Positions 36,266-47,500 of a stretch of 64,000 nucleotides of DNA are shown piece after piece. The position numbers and the translations under genes are program-made. The notes under the pieces were generated by a model. It saw only the letters and a program-made list of their open reading frames with translations, did no database searches and was not told where the DNA came from. Where the stretch lies: the NCBI GenBank assembly GCA_019096065.1, contig JAGUCH010000006.1, forward strand, positions 1,694,001-1,758,000, in the 5' to 3' direction. This DNA is from Paracyclopina nana (Eukaryota > Arthropoda > Copepoda > Cyclopoida > Cyclopettidae). Within the stretch, counting starts at the first letter, position 1. Every line of letters starts with the position of its first letter.

Positions 36266-36349
36266 ACGAGTTCGGGGATCAGTAAATCTTGGATGTTTAA
36301 TGCGCCTTTCTTAAAATGGGAAATTGGACCTAGTACAATATCACCTAAT

Positions 36350-36355
36350 TTTATT
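36350..36355 (-). terminator. polyadenylation signal of the SLC49A4-like gene
   Basis: AATAAA on the minus strand 61 bp beyond the stop codon. It lies upstream of the plus-strand signal at 36370 of the convergent gene, so the two transcripts should overlap. Confidence 0.6.
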
Positions 36356-36369
36356 TTCGTCAATTGAAA

Positions 36370-36375
36370 AATAAA
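36370..36375 (+). terminator. polyadenylation signal of the knottin-like gene
   Basis: AATAAA 105 bp after the stop codon of the knottin-like gene and 41 bp before the stop codon of the convergent transporter gene. Confidence 0.6.
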
Positions 36376-36415
36376 TTATCGTCCTTCTTCGTACTCTAAA
36401 GTGGATATCACTGAT

Positions 36416-38656
36416 TTAAGACTCGTTGTTCAACACGTTGACGTCGTCTGTCAAGAGACTTTCGTCCTCGTCAGCCTCAGTTCTCAGGTATTCCTCTTTG
36501 ATACCAATCAACAACGGGATGCCCACAAGAGTTGAACCAATGAGCGACCAATTCATCCAAATAAAACCTATACATACAATGCGCACCCACCAATTAGATT
36601 ACAAAAGAAACAATTTGGCAAGCGTCATATGACGAGCTTTGCTAACGACAAACATGTCAACGCTAATAGCACACAGACAATGTCTTCTTGACATGATTTA
36701 GCAGTAGCAAAAAAAGGGGAAATTTCATTTTACATACCTATGTTTTGTATGAAGAACAGTGAGAGGAAGATTATTCCAACAAAGCACCATGCACCTGTCA
36801 TTAACCCAGCAACGACACCTTCTCCAACTGGGTAAGCCAGCTCAGAGGCTAACTCAAAAAACAACGGGGTGCAAGCGTAGTTGGAAGCAAATCCCAGCAG
36901 AACAGATGCATACATTTGAGCTAAAATAGGCATGGTTCTCATTTCTAAAGCATAATCTGCTTACATTCAGCATTGTTTTAGCTTACGTAATGAAAACGGT
37001 ATGACTTTGAGGCAAATCAGTAGCAACCAGGTGAAGCTTAGCGTAGCAGCTACCAAGAGCACCAGTAGAGCTTTCTTGAAGTGGCCAATTAGTCTGTCTG
37101 CCAAATGAGCTGAAACGAGAGCTGCCCCACAGGATGCTATGGCTGCCCAGAAACCTATCCAACCGACTGTATCCTGGAACATAGTATATGCAAAGGTTGA
37201 AAAGCATTTAAACTTTGTGCAAAAGTTGATTGATTTTCTCTTGTCTGCCAAAAGGCAAAGTTTTTGGCAACGCGAAATCTCTCAATTTTAAAGAGCTTAT
37301 CTGCATCAGAGGAAAATGCTACCATTATACCTCGGTGATTCCTATGGGGCCCAGATCCAAGTTTAAAACTGGTAGAATTGCTTCTTGTATTCCCTGAGAC
37401 AAAGAGTATGCTAACACGAGCAGAATCACACTTTTGTTTCTGGAAAGAAAATGCATTCATGGTACATTGCTGACATTTTTAGAAATATATAGTTCATATT
37501 TACTTGAGTAGCTTTGTGAGGCCTTCGCGAAATTCGTCCCTTTCTATTTCTGAGGAAGCACTTGGTGCCACAGGAGGCTGAAATTAAATTTATGACGTGA
37601 AAAACGAGTTTGATGTCTGCGTGACACCAAGGAAACTCACTCGAGCTGGGAAATAGCCCACTATGAGAATGAGCAGCACCATGGCAGCTCCGAAATCTAG
37701 AGCAAGCAATGCAATGTTAATGATCATGCTGACAGCGAAAATGATGTAGCATTTAATTACGTGTATACATGAGAATCATAATATCTTCTCTCATCTGCAG
37801 CCGATTGCCATGATACTCGATGAGACTGTTGGTTGCTGTAATATTAGGCCAGGGCTGTGGGGGAGGATCAGGAACTAGAAGGGGGCCCATCAAAAAGCCC
37901 ACTGCATTTCCCAGCTCCAACATGACCCATGAAAGCCCTTTGAAAGAAAAATTACCTCCAACGACATATAAATTCATGCATGGTCTAGTATTTACCTGTT
38001 GCTGTAGTCCTTTGTCCAGGAGGAAACCAAAGGGCACTGATCACTGAGGGACAAACGCAACTCACCACCCCTGCACCTCCATTCAAGATGCTACCCACAT
38101 TAGACAAGCTGATCAAGGAGATAATTACACTTAAGGCTCATCATGATCATAATGATGACTTACACTTTGAATATCGTTCCTGAATGCTTATGCTTTATGT
38201 AAAAAACTTGCAAGCATCGTATACCAGTCCCCATAGCAATCATTATGCCACAAAGTATGGCTGACACTCTCACCCCTGTAATATTACATACAATCACTGA
38301 TGAAATATAGCTAATGGGGGCAATAGTAATTACCTTTGGATTGAATGAGCCAAGATAAAGGCACAACTCCCACCAGATAGCAAATTTCACCCCAATTCCC
38401 AAGAAGAGCTATTGTCGAGTCATCCCAGTCTGGGTAGGCATAGAGAGCTGCAGTGGATATTGTTGACCATCCATCCCAAACTAGGGCCTAATTAGCGCAT
38501 TCTGGTCAATTAGGCCTCTCATGTAAAGGGAAATCATCTTACTTGCAGCATGCCCATCAGACCAAATAGAATGACAATATACCACCTGCGCTTGAGTGCA
38601 ACATATTGCGAAGGCTCTATCAACTGCACAGTGATGTCCTCCTCTCCTTGGTCCAT
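36416..38656 (-). CDS. SLC49A4: SLC49A4/DIRC2-like major facilitator transporter
   Basis: Eleven exons (38543-38656, 38334-38487, 38164-38275, 37996-38108, 37769-37937, 37641-37728, 37504-37577, 37331-37439, 36987-37173, 36738-36944, 36416-36567) join in frame to 492 residues, close to the human protein. The N-terminus reads RRWYIVILFGLMGMLQALVW, then ALLGNWGE, MGTGIRCLQV, LNGGAGVV..ALWFPPGQRTTATG and VGFLMGPLLVPDP, matching the order in SLC49A4 (DIRC2). Twelve hydrophobic segments are expected from the hydropathy. In vertebrates this protein sits in the lysosomal membrane and has been reported to move pyridoxine. Other SLC49 members (FLVCR haem/choline transporters, MFSD7) are the alternatives. 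The exon 5 donor is GTATAC, chosen because only it keeps the frame. Confidence 0.88.
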
Positions 38657-39105
38657 AATAGAGTCCGCAATGATTCACAGACATCCGGAAATGATGACTC
38701 TCTAATCACTGATTCAACTCTCGAAAAAACATCTGTCCTTTTCGATATCTAGTTAGCTCACTATTCCACTAGCTACAGACGTTAGCTGCTGCAGCGATGC
38801 GCGTGACCGTGGAATTTTTCCAAAACAGGCCACAAAAAGGCTTCACTGACAGCAAAGTCTGAGACGATCGCACGCTTGCTGCTAAAAGGAATGCACTGAT
38901 CAGTATACATCACATTTAGAATTGAGATATTATGCAAAACTGCATTCTTCATGAATAATCGTGCCATCATTCATTCACCATCTTTTAAAAGTAACGTAAG
39001 AGCCTTTATACAGGAAACAAATAAGAGGCATTCGAAGCAAATAGTTTTATTGTTTTAATGATGGTTTCTACATTTCGTTACTGCTGAGCTCATCTCGGTC
39101 CCAGT
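38657..39105. other. intergenic region between SLC49A4-like gene and COX6A
   Basis: Both flanking genes are on the minus strand. The stretch holds the COX6A 3' untranslated region with its AATAAA at 39046-39051 (minus) and the promoter of the SLC49A4-like gene. Nothing else was recognised. Confidence 0.6.
39046..39051 (-). terminator. polyadenylation signal of COX6A
   Basis: AATAAA on the minus strand 55 bp beyond the COX6A stop codon. Confidence 0.65.
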
Positions 39106-39606
39106 TCACTCTGAGCTACCCTGCTTGAAAACAACTTTAGCCATCAGAGTGGGAATGCTGTCATGTCCATCTTCAGCTTCGTAGCCGTCAGGAAGGGCGT
39201 TCTTACGGTCATTGTGGAACAAAGAATGGTTGCCATCTCCCCAAGGAAATTTCTGAAAGTCATCATGATAATTAGCGCTTAATTTTGATTTTTTGTTTAG
39301 AAGGCAAATACCTTGGAGCGGATTCTCATGTATTCATAAGGATGAAACTCAGGCCTGTGAGTGTGCTCAGCGCCGGGTCCCAAGTTGACAACTGTAGCCA
39401 TGATAATGGCTGGGAAACAGACGACGTAAGTCATTGTTCGCCATATTTTGTATCCACCTTTAAAAGAAATTAGCATGAATTCGTGCAAGTGTCAAATTAA
39501 GGTCGAAAACCTTACCGTGCTCATGAGCCGAGTCACCGGCCATACGAGCCACGCTGGTGGAGAATCTCCTGATATTAGCAAGAGCCGTAGGTCTTGACAA
39601 CGCCAT
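39106..39606 (-). CDS. COX6A: cytochrome c oxidase subunit 6A, mitochondrial
   Basis: Three exons (39516-39606, 39312-39457, 39106-39252) join to 127 residues. COX6A is a nuclear-encoded small subunit of respiratory complex IV in the inner mitochondrial membrane that helps dimerisation and regulation of the enzyme. Seen: an Arg/Ser-rich, acid-free N-terminus typical of a mitochondrial presequence; [18 protein letters not shown], the single membrane helix; and [20 protein letters not shown] then LFHN, the conserved intermembrane-space part. It starts at the ATG at 39606. It is divergent from the SUV39-type gene, which starts 598 bp away. Confidence 0.96.
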
Positions 39607-40204
39607 TTTGCGATCACTTTTTGGACTATTATGAACAAATGCTCGAATAGTACAACGATCAAAATTATGAAGAGCTATTCAACCCAAAAAAGTAATTACA
39701 AGGAAACTTTCAAATATCTCATAATCAGAAGTTTTAAATAAAAGTTCAAACAAGCTTAAACTAATAACATTTCAATAAAAATTTCGATTGAAAAAGATTT
39801 ATACTTCACAGAAATGCCTTAAAAATGTATGCGTACTGCCTCTTATATTATTGGCTCTTTTTCCTCCATTCCGATTGGCGGAGGATAAATTTTGCCAAAA
39901 TTAACTACAATAGTAGAAGTCTATGGGTCAGACGAAAAAGTGGATTCTCTGTAACGTAGACATCGGTGGCTTTCCGTATTTGCTTGGTAGTCCCTAAAAA
40001 TTGACTCCTCATTCAAAACATTCGAGCGACGCCTAGCGGAAAAATTCGGGTCGTAACGTAGGCGAAAATTGAATAAAGGCGATGTACCTTTTTTAAGGCA
40101 AAATTAAAAAGTAGTAGTATCTCGATCCCTCAATGACAAGATTTTCACCTACTATTTTGATGACTAACGTCCGATAGCTGCCTCGCTAGTTGATTGTTAT
40201 TGTT
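39607..40204. promoter_or_regulatory. shared upstream region of COX6A and the SUV39-type gene
   Basis: 598 bp between divergent start codons, the likely bidirectional promoter. AT-rich on the COX6A side. No specific element could be named. Confidence 0.45.
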
Positions 40205-42681
40205 ATGAGTGAGGAGTCTATACAAATATTTTGCGCCAAATCGCGTCGAGAAAAATTGACCGAGATGAGCAGCCGCTCGGTTTCTTTAACCAGCCAAATT
40301 TCTTCCTCGTCGTCTGACATACGTGCCTACTTTTCACCGAACCACTCGAAACGTAAAAGGGAGAAAGAGGATGAAAACCAGAGTGATGAACCTACACAGA
40401 AAAAGATGAATTCTTCCAGAGATCCCTTTTATGAACTTCAGCCTGAGGCTTCTGGAATCCTCTCATCAAGCTATGATGCTGATATTAGCCATTTGGCGTC
40501 AGACGCGTCATCCAAGTACCGAATGAAAACTCCTAATACTTTTTCGCCATCGTCTTCAAGAAACTCTAGTCGGTCCGCTTCCCCAGTGGATGGAGGCTTC
40601 TCTTTTTCTTTGGAAACGAGCCGCACCTCTGATGAAAGTGGCTTGAGGAAAGTGGCCTCTCCAAGTGAGCAATTGCTCCAGCCAATTTCAGAGGAGTCTC
40701 CTGTTCAGAACAAAAGCCAACCATTTAAGAAGCGCAAGTCTAGTAAAGGATGGTGTCGGAAAAAAGTGAAAACTTCAAAGCGATTCAAAGAGTTGTCAAC
40801 ATCCAGCGTTGATTCTGAGGTTACTTTTAACTTCAGCAAGGAATCAACGGGCTCAACTGGTGAACCTTCTTCTGGACTAACTTTTTCCAGTGAGGACGAG
40901 AGTGACAATGATTCAAATGACAAGACTTTTAAGGCGCCTGAAGTGAGCAATAGCTCTAGTAAAATGTCAGAGGGAGAAAAGAGTGACGAACCTGAAAATT
41001 CCGGAGAGGAATTCGAAGTTGAGAGCATTCTAGATTATCAATGGTGCAAGGAAACGGTAAGAGCATAATTACAAATTACTTGAGTAAAGTAAAATCTTAG
41101 GCACTCCCTTTTAGACTCAAGGATTGTACTTTGTGAAATGGATTGGATGGGACTCTTCAAGCAACACATGGGAGCCATTACACAACTTGGTGGGCTGCAT
41201 TGAAAAGCTCAAAGAATTTTACTTGCAGCGTGTTGCTGAACGGGAAGCAGCGTCCAGTGCCAAGTATACTGCGGCTTCAATTTCGGTTATTTCGGTTAAT
41301 ATGTGATGATATTTATTTTTATAGAAAACGATTTTTTGAAGTTCCTCCTGATCCAAGAACAAACTTTGAGAGAAGATCCGAATTTGCCGACCAAGTCTGC
41401 CCTCCTCCTTGCCAATCTGAGTTAGAGGCCTATTTCGAAAGATTGCGAACGCGACCAGTTAAGGAATGGAAAGAAGAAGTCCTTAACAAATGCTTTGATC
41501 AATTGGCAAAATCAAAGAGCCCTCACGAGGAGAAACGAAAGCAGCTGAGAGAGCAAATCATGCTACGGCATGTCCGTGAAAAGCGTAAAGAACAACTGGC
41601 AAGGTAACTCGTTATTTTTGCTCAACCGAATTTTTCGCAATGAATCTGTCTTTGTAGGCTCAAGGAGTGGGAAAAGGAGATCAATTCCATCTCGGGTGAT
41701 ACATCAAAGCTTTTGGTTGAAAATGACGTTGATCTGGAAGGACCCCCAAGGCAAATGACCTATATAACCAAGTACAAACCTTCTCCAGGAATCGTGATTC
41801 CCGATGACCCTCCCATGGGATGTGAGTGTGAGGGAGGCTCTTGCGAATTACGAAATGAAAAAACCTGCTGTCCCAGCATGAATGGCCAGCTGTTTCCATA
41901 CACCAAGTTTGGTAAACTCCGAATCAATGTGGGAACACCGATTTATGAATGTAACAAAAGGTGCAAATGTGGCCCTGGCTGCTCTAACAGAGTGGTACAA
42001 AATGGAAGAAAGGTTTGTCAATATTTGCCAATTTAATTTGATTTCAATGGTATCAAAGTGAGCTCCATAATAGATAAAGCTTTGCATTTACCGAACCGAA
42101 AATGGATGTGGCTGGGGCGTGAAGACTATGGAGAATATCAAAAAGGGCTCCTTTATCGTCGAGTATGTGGGTGAAGTTATAACAAATGAAGAAGCCGAAG
42201 AGAGGGGCAAAAAATACGGTACGTATTAGTGGTACATCAATTAATGTATTGTCATAGCATATTTCAACCTGTTTAGATGCTGAGGGAAGAACCTATTTGT
42301 TTGATTTGGATTTCAACAAAGGCGCAGAAAACCCTTACACAGTTGATGCTGCTCTGTATGGAAATGTCTCTCACTTTATCAACCACAGCTGTGATCCCAA
42401 TTTGGCCGTTTTTAATGTCTGGATTGACTGCCTCGATCCAGATCTTCCAAGGCTGTGCCTCTTTGCTGTTCGAGACATCATCAAGGGCGAGCAGTTGACT
42501 TTTGATTACAGCCAAAGAACTGGTAAAATTGAACTTTCTTGTTAGTGCTGGTTTTGAAAAGCATTTTTTTAAAGCTGGAGCCGAAGATGACAATGTCGAC
42601 GTCGAAACCAACGGAAGCGGCGATGAAGCCATGGAGTGCAAGTGTGGGAGCTCGAGGTGTCGTAAAATCATGTTTCTCTGA
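40205..42681 (+). CDS. SUV39-type histone H3 lysine-9 methyltransferase
   Basis: Seven exons (40205-41056, 41115-41263, 41325-41603, 41658-42012, 42080-42218, 42277-42522, 42575-42681) join to 708 residues. The enzyme methylates H3K9 using S-adenosylmethionine and builds heterochromatin. Domains in order: a Ser-rich, charged N-terminal extension of about 270 residues; chromodomain (about 272-325; [15 protein letters not shown]) that binds methyl-H3K9; Cys-rich pre-SET (about 482-545); SET with [20 protein letters not shown], the catalytic NHSCDPN and LTFDY; post-[12 protein letters not shown], supplying the last zinc ligands. All catalytic residues are present. The exon 2 donor is GTATAC, the only one that keeps the frame. 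In insects this gene shares exons with eIF2-gamma; here it does not. The N-terminal extension is longer than in vertebrate SUV39H1 (412 residues). Confidence 0.95.
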
Positions 42682-42704
42682 GGCGAAAATTATGAATAAT
42701 CACT

Positions 42705-44397
42705 TTAAACCTGGAATCCAAGGTCTTCTAAGTATTCGTTGAGGCAACTCAATTGCTTCTCTGCCTCTTGAATTGAGGCCAAAGAGTTAAGGTTGGATGT
42801 CCGCATTATGTATCGGATTTCATCCACTATGTCGATTGAATCTGTCTCTTGTCGTGATTTGACGTTTTCTGCGTCACTTATGACCAGTTGTTTGAATTTG
42901 TCGTTTCTTACCATCTGAAAAAAGAGCGTCGATTTTTAAGGCTTTGCATTATTTAGAAGCTTACTTCTTCGATTGCGCTGGCCATAAACTCGACGCAGTT
43001 ATGTTCGAGTCTAGGAATATTGAACAGTCGAGCTGTTTGAAGAAGATCAACAGCATTTTCCACCTCGATGTAATTGCTCAAAAATGAGCCACATTGACGT
43101 TTCAAGTCATTTAGAAAAAACATTTCAGCCACCTCCAGAACATCGTACACATTATCAGGGGACAGCTGAAAAATCAAGGCGTTTGAGAAGTAACTTTTGA
43201 TAGGCACAAAAAAGTACCCTTTGCATATTGCTGTAGACATGATTGACCACCACTGTAAATGCACTAGGACTGACATTTTGAATTTCTATGACTGGCATCT
43301 GCAGCAATGAATCCCATGAGCCCTCATGGAAATGGTCGAGAATCAATGCTCGAAAATAATCGCTGCGCGTACAAAACATTGCCTTGTGACAGTGAAAGAA
43401 ATGCGATTGAACTTTGAACGCCACATCAGCATATTGGTCACATGCTGGAGGTCTTGGCCTCAAAGGCAATTCAGTCCAATAGTGCCATTGGAACTGGAAT
43501 TCCTGCGGTAGAGTCAGCATAGCTAAAACACTAAGATCTTCTTGCAGGTGGTTTTCACTTTGGGAAGACTCAATTTGAACATGCCCAATCTTAGCCCCTC
43601 GTTTCGTCGAGACGAAAGAGTCAGCCTTGGTAAACGCAGCTTGAATTTCTTCTCCAAACTCGGTAAGCTTGCATTGCTTACACAACTTTAGAGCATCCTC
43701 GAGTTGAGCCACGTCCAACTTCACCTGCCCTGTGTAGAGCCACTCAATCATTCTGTAGAATACTACGCTGTCAACCTAATAAAGCCCATTAAATTGTTTG
43801 TCATATTAAAGCCCAGCGATATAACTTACCAAAGAGTTGGTTATGGTCACGGTACTTTTATTCTGCCATCTTCCACCTAAAAGTTGCTCTTCAAAGTAGG
43901 TGCTTCTGGCAGCAAGAATGAATCTGTGAGCTTTGATCAAAGTGCCATTAACATTAAAAGTGATGTCACTGTGTTCGCCCTCTTCAAGAAGCCGTCTGAG
44001 AAATTCATGGAACGGTTCTCTTCTCTTCACTCTTGATGTAATTACGCTATAATTTTGCAGCATCTTTTTAATTTGCTCAGTCAGTGCACCGTAAATGCAT
44101 CGTTCTCCGTCAAATGTGCTCGCGTCGCATCGGGCCCCGTTTTCAAGTAAATATGCAACGATGCTAGCGTGTCCACATAAACAAGCATAATATAGTGGGG
44201 TACTATCCCATTTGTCTCTGACGTTCAGCATTATCTCTTTTTCCTCAGTTAGATACCTACATAAAATTTGACAACAGAAATGCTAGACAGATTCGTAGGT
44301 AAACTTACTTGACGCGTTCAAGATCTCCTCTGCGACATGCAAGGAATATGTCATCAGACACATTGCCCGTAGGATTTGTGGGCGAAGGTAACAACAT
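42705..44397 (-). CDS. ABTB1: ankyrin repeat and BTB domain protein ABTB1
   Basis: Five exons (44309-44397, 43830-44256, 43218-43775, 42965-43165, 42705-42914) join to 494 residues; human ABTB1 is 478. The protein is thought to be a BTB adaptor that helps ubiquitin ligases and the elongation factor eEF1A pathway. Seen: DDIFLACRRGDLERVKYL, the first ankyrin repeat; NVRDKWDSTPLYYACLCGH, almost identical to human ABTB1; FDGERCIYGAL; then two BTB domains, the first starting GEHSDITFNVNG and the second YADVAFKVQSHFFHCHKAMFC. The start at 44397 gives the family's short N-terminus; an in-frame ATG further upstream is possible. It is tandem with the POM121-like gene (199 bp) and convergent with the SUV39-type gene (23 bp between stops). 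Confidence 0.95.
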
Positions 44398-44596
44398 TTT
44401 GCTATAACTTTGGCAACCTTGCTTACATAACTTTTGCTGTTTACAACTACGTAGGTCGGAACTTTGCATGATAAGTGCCGAGGCTCCAAATTTAAGGCTC
44501 TTACATAGCACACTATTGACACTTCAAATGGTTGTATTTTCGCGTTGTTCAAAGTAGATAAGACAACAATAATCAATTTTTACGCAAAAAATATGG

Positions 44597-47500
44597 TTAA
44601 CGACGGGTTCTTCGGGCACGAGCAATTGCTCTGCCCTTAGGAGGTTGCGCTGATCCTGAGCCAATGCTAAACATAGAACCTCCTGGAGGCGGTTGAGTGG
44701 GAGAAGCAATACCAAAGGATCCCTGAGGAGCTCCAAGGCTAGGTGGAGGGGCACCAAATCCTCCAGCAGTAGGGGCAGCAGATGACCCGAATGAGAAGTT
44801 GGGTGGTGAAGTCATTGCAGATCCAAAGTTGAAGCCTCCTGCAGCTGGTGTTGGTGTAGCAGGCTTTGGATCTGAAGAAATGCCCCCAAATGTAGGAAAA
44901 GATGGTTGAGTGTTTGAGGCCTGTCCAAAAGGATTTGCAGGTGCACTGCTACCACTCGAACCAAATTGAAACACACCAGCAGCAGGCGTTGCAGAGGGAG
45001 CAGCAGCGCTACTGCCAAAGCTGAACACCCCGGATGGCTTCGGTGGCTCATTGGAGGCTCCTCCAAAAGTAGGGAATGTTGTAGCCTTAGCTGGAGGCTC
45101 CAGTCCAAATGCAGGAGATGGGTTAGATGGCTTGTTTGTCGGGGCTCCGAATGTGAATGGAGAAGCTGCATCTTGTTGGGTGCTTGACGATGAGCTGAAT
45201 TTGAAAACATCCGATCCTCCCGAGGATAAGGTCGGCGCATTGGAATCTGCCTTGCCAAACTGGAAAGGAGCAGACGTAGATTTGTTGGCATCAAATTGGA
45301 ACAATCCACTCCCGGATGCCGGAGCAGCAGCAGCAGGAGCCGACGAACCAAAAGCGAATCCGCTAGTGGAGGAGGGTTTGGCAGTTTCTGATTTGCCGAA
45401 TGTAAAGGCGGATGATGTTGAGTTGCTGGGAGCAGCAAACGTTGACGTTGGCGCACTGCTAGCTGGGGCCGCACCGAATGTGAAAAGCCCTCCAGATGAG
45501 GGTTGAGCTGCAGCATCCTTTTGGGCCGTATCTCCAAAAGTAAAGAGACCACTCGTCTCTTTTTTAGGCTCTATTGTGGAGGACGTTGTGACACCTCCGA
45601 AACCAAAGAGTGTAGTTGATGTACTGCTGGGTTCAGCCGCCTTTCCAAATGTGAACGAGGACACAGAAGCGGATGGGGTTGCTGCTACGGTAGACGTGCT
45701 AGCAGATGATGCACCAAAAGTAAAAGTTGACCCAGTAGAAGAAGACTCGGGCGCTTTTCCAAAAGCAAACGTAGCTGGTGCTGCAGAGCCCGAAACAGCA
45801 GGCGTACTGATCGCAGATCCAAATGTAAAAGAGCTTGAAGTTGTGGTTGATGCCACAGATGTGGAGCTGCCAAACGATCCAAAAGTGGTAGGTTTGGGAT
45901 CTTCTTTGCTCGCAGCCATGCTTGATGCACCAAAAGAAAATGCGGCCTTGGATGAGTCAGCAGTAGATGTGGCAGATCCAAAGGAAAATGCAGAAGAAGC
46001 GGCAGTAGTAGTGGTTGCAGCAGCAGGTTTACTTGCTGCACCAAACGAAAATGTTGATGTTGCCAAAGGATTGGAGCTTCCGAGGGCCGATGTAGTAGAT
46101 GTAACAGCTCCATATGCGGGCGGAGGCGCTGTAGCAGTAGTTATGGCTGGAGTTGTTCCAAATGAGAAACCAGTTGTTTTAGTGACATCAGGAGCGTTAA
46201 AACTAAGTGCTGCAGCGACTGATGGAGCCGTTGCCACACTTGATGTGGTCGTTGAAGTGGCAGTTGCTGATCCAAAGCTAAAATTGATAGATGGCTTCGG
46301 TGATACAGCTAAGCTGGCCGTTGCTGTAGCGCTAGTAGGTGCAATATCGCTATTTGATGTGGTAGTTGGTACGCTTGGGATACCGCTGCTTGCGACTTCT
46401 GGAGATTTGGGAAGTCCAAAAGAAAAAGTGGCTGCCGGTAATGCTGAGGCAGCGGTTGATTCATCATTCTTTGATCCGCTAGCTCCAAAAGTAAATGTTG
46501 GCTTTGGCAACTCTGCTGCTGTTTCTGCTTTTGTGGAAGGCAGGGCTCCAGATCCAAAAGTGAAAGCAGGAGCGGAAGTGGCTGTAGAAGTTACAGTTGA
46601 AGAGACGGGCTCAGATGGCAATGATGAAGTGGACACAGCCGTGATTGATTCTTTTGGAGCTTCCTTGCTAATTTCAATGGGCTTTAGGATCATGGCTTTT
46701 GCCTTTAGCTCCTCGGCTTCCTTCTGCTTTTTACGCTCAGCTAGTTCTTCTTCAGTGTCGAATGCAGTCAACAAATTTTCGACACGTTTCTCATCCAAGC
46801 TTCGATCGTGCTCAAGATCCTTGGTATTGGAAATTAATGGCTTGACTGGACTCGTCAAGATTTTCTCTGGTGACTTCTTGGACATTGATGTATGAACGAG
46901 GTCAGAAATACGAGGCAAAATCACTCTAGTCGATGATGCTACTTCGATCTCCTTTCCGTCTTCAAACGTGGCTTTCTTGGCTCGATTTATGTCGTCAGCA
47001 AAAGCAACCTTCTTGACACCGTTGCCAGTCGATGTGCTTTTATCAAGTAGCCGCCTCCGCTTCTTTTTCTGCTGATACACAACAGGAGCTACGATGCCAG
47101 ACACATTGTGTATTTTGTGGTTCATTGACTCGTCTCCGTACTCGTCAGCATCTTCATCGAATGAGTCACTTTCTGAAGAAGACTCGGGTCGACTTCTCTT
47201 CAGCATATGCAAGCTGGAGCTCATTGAGCTCTGCGCTTCGTTGACAAACGTTTTCTGGTTGGTATTTCTTCGTTGCACCAATTGGTGATGAAGAGTTGGC
47301 TGATTAGAATTGAACATTTTCTGTGCATGGTGACTAATTGCACTGGCAGAATTAGCTCCAGCCACAGTTGTGGTGGCTGTACTATGGCCAAAAATGGATT
47401 GGCTTCGGCTAAGCAAGCTATTCAATGACAAATCCGTCTCCCTGCTCACCAGATGAGACGTGGTTTGTCCCACTACACCGTTAGAAAACAAAGGGGGCAT

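Noticed and set aside
41264-41306. Alternative 3' part of SUV39-type exon 2 reading to a TGA at 41304
   Set aside because: This would end the protein after the chromodomain. The donor at 41264 (GTATAC) restores the frame to a complete SET domain with a 61-bp intron.
45576-46895. 439-codon open frame on the plus strand
   Set aside because: It is antisense to the FG-repeat region of the POM121-like gene. The Ala/Val/Asp-rich translation is what the complement of FG, Ser and Thr codons gives.
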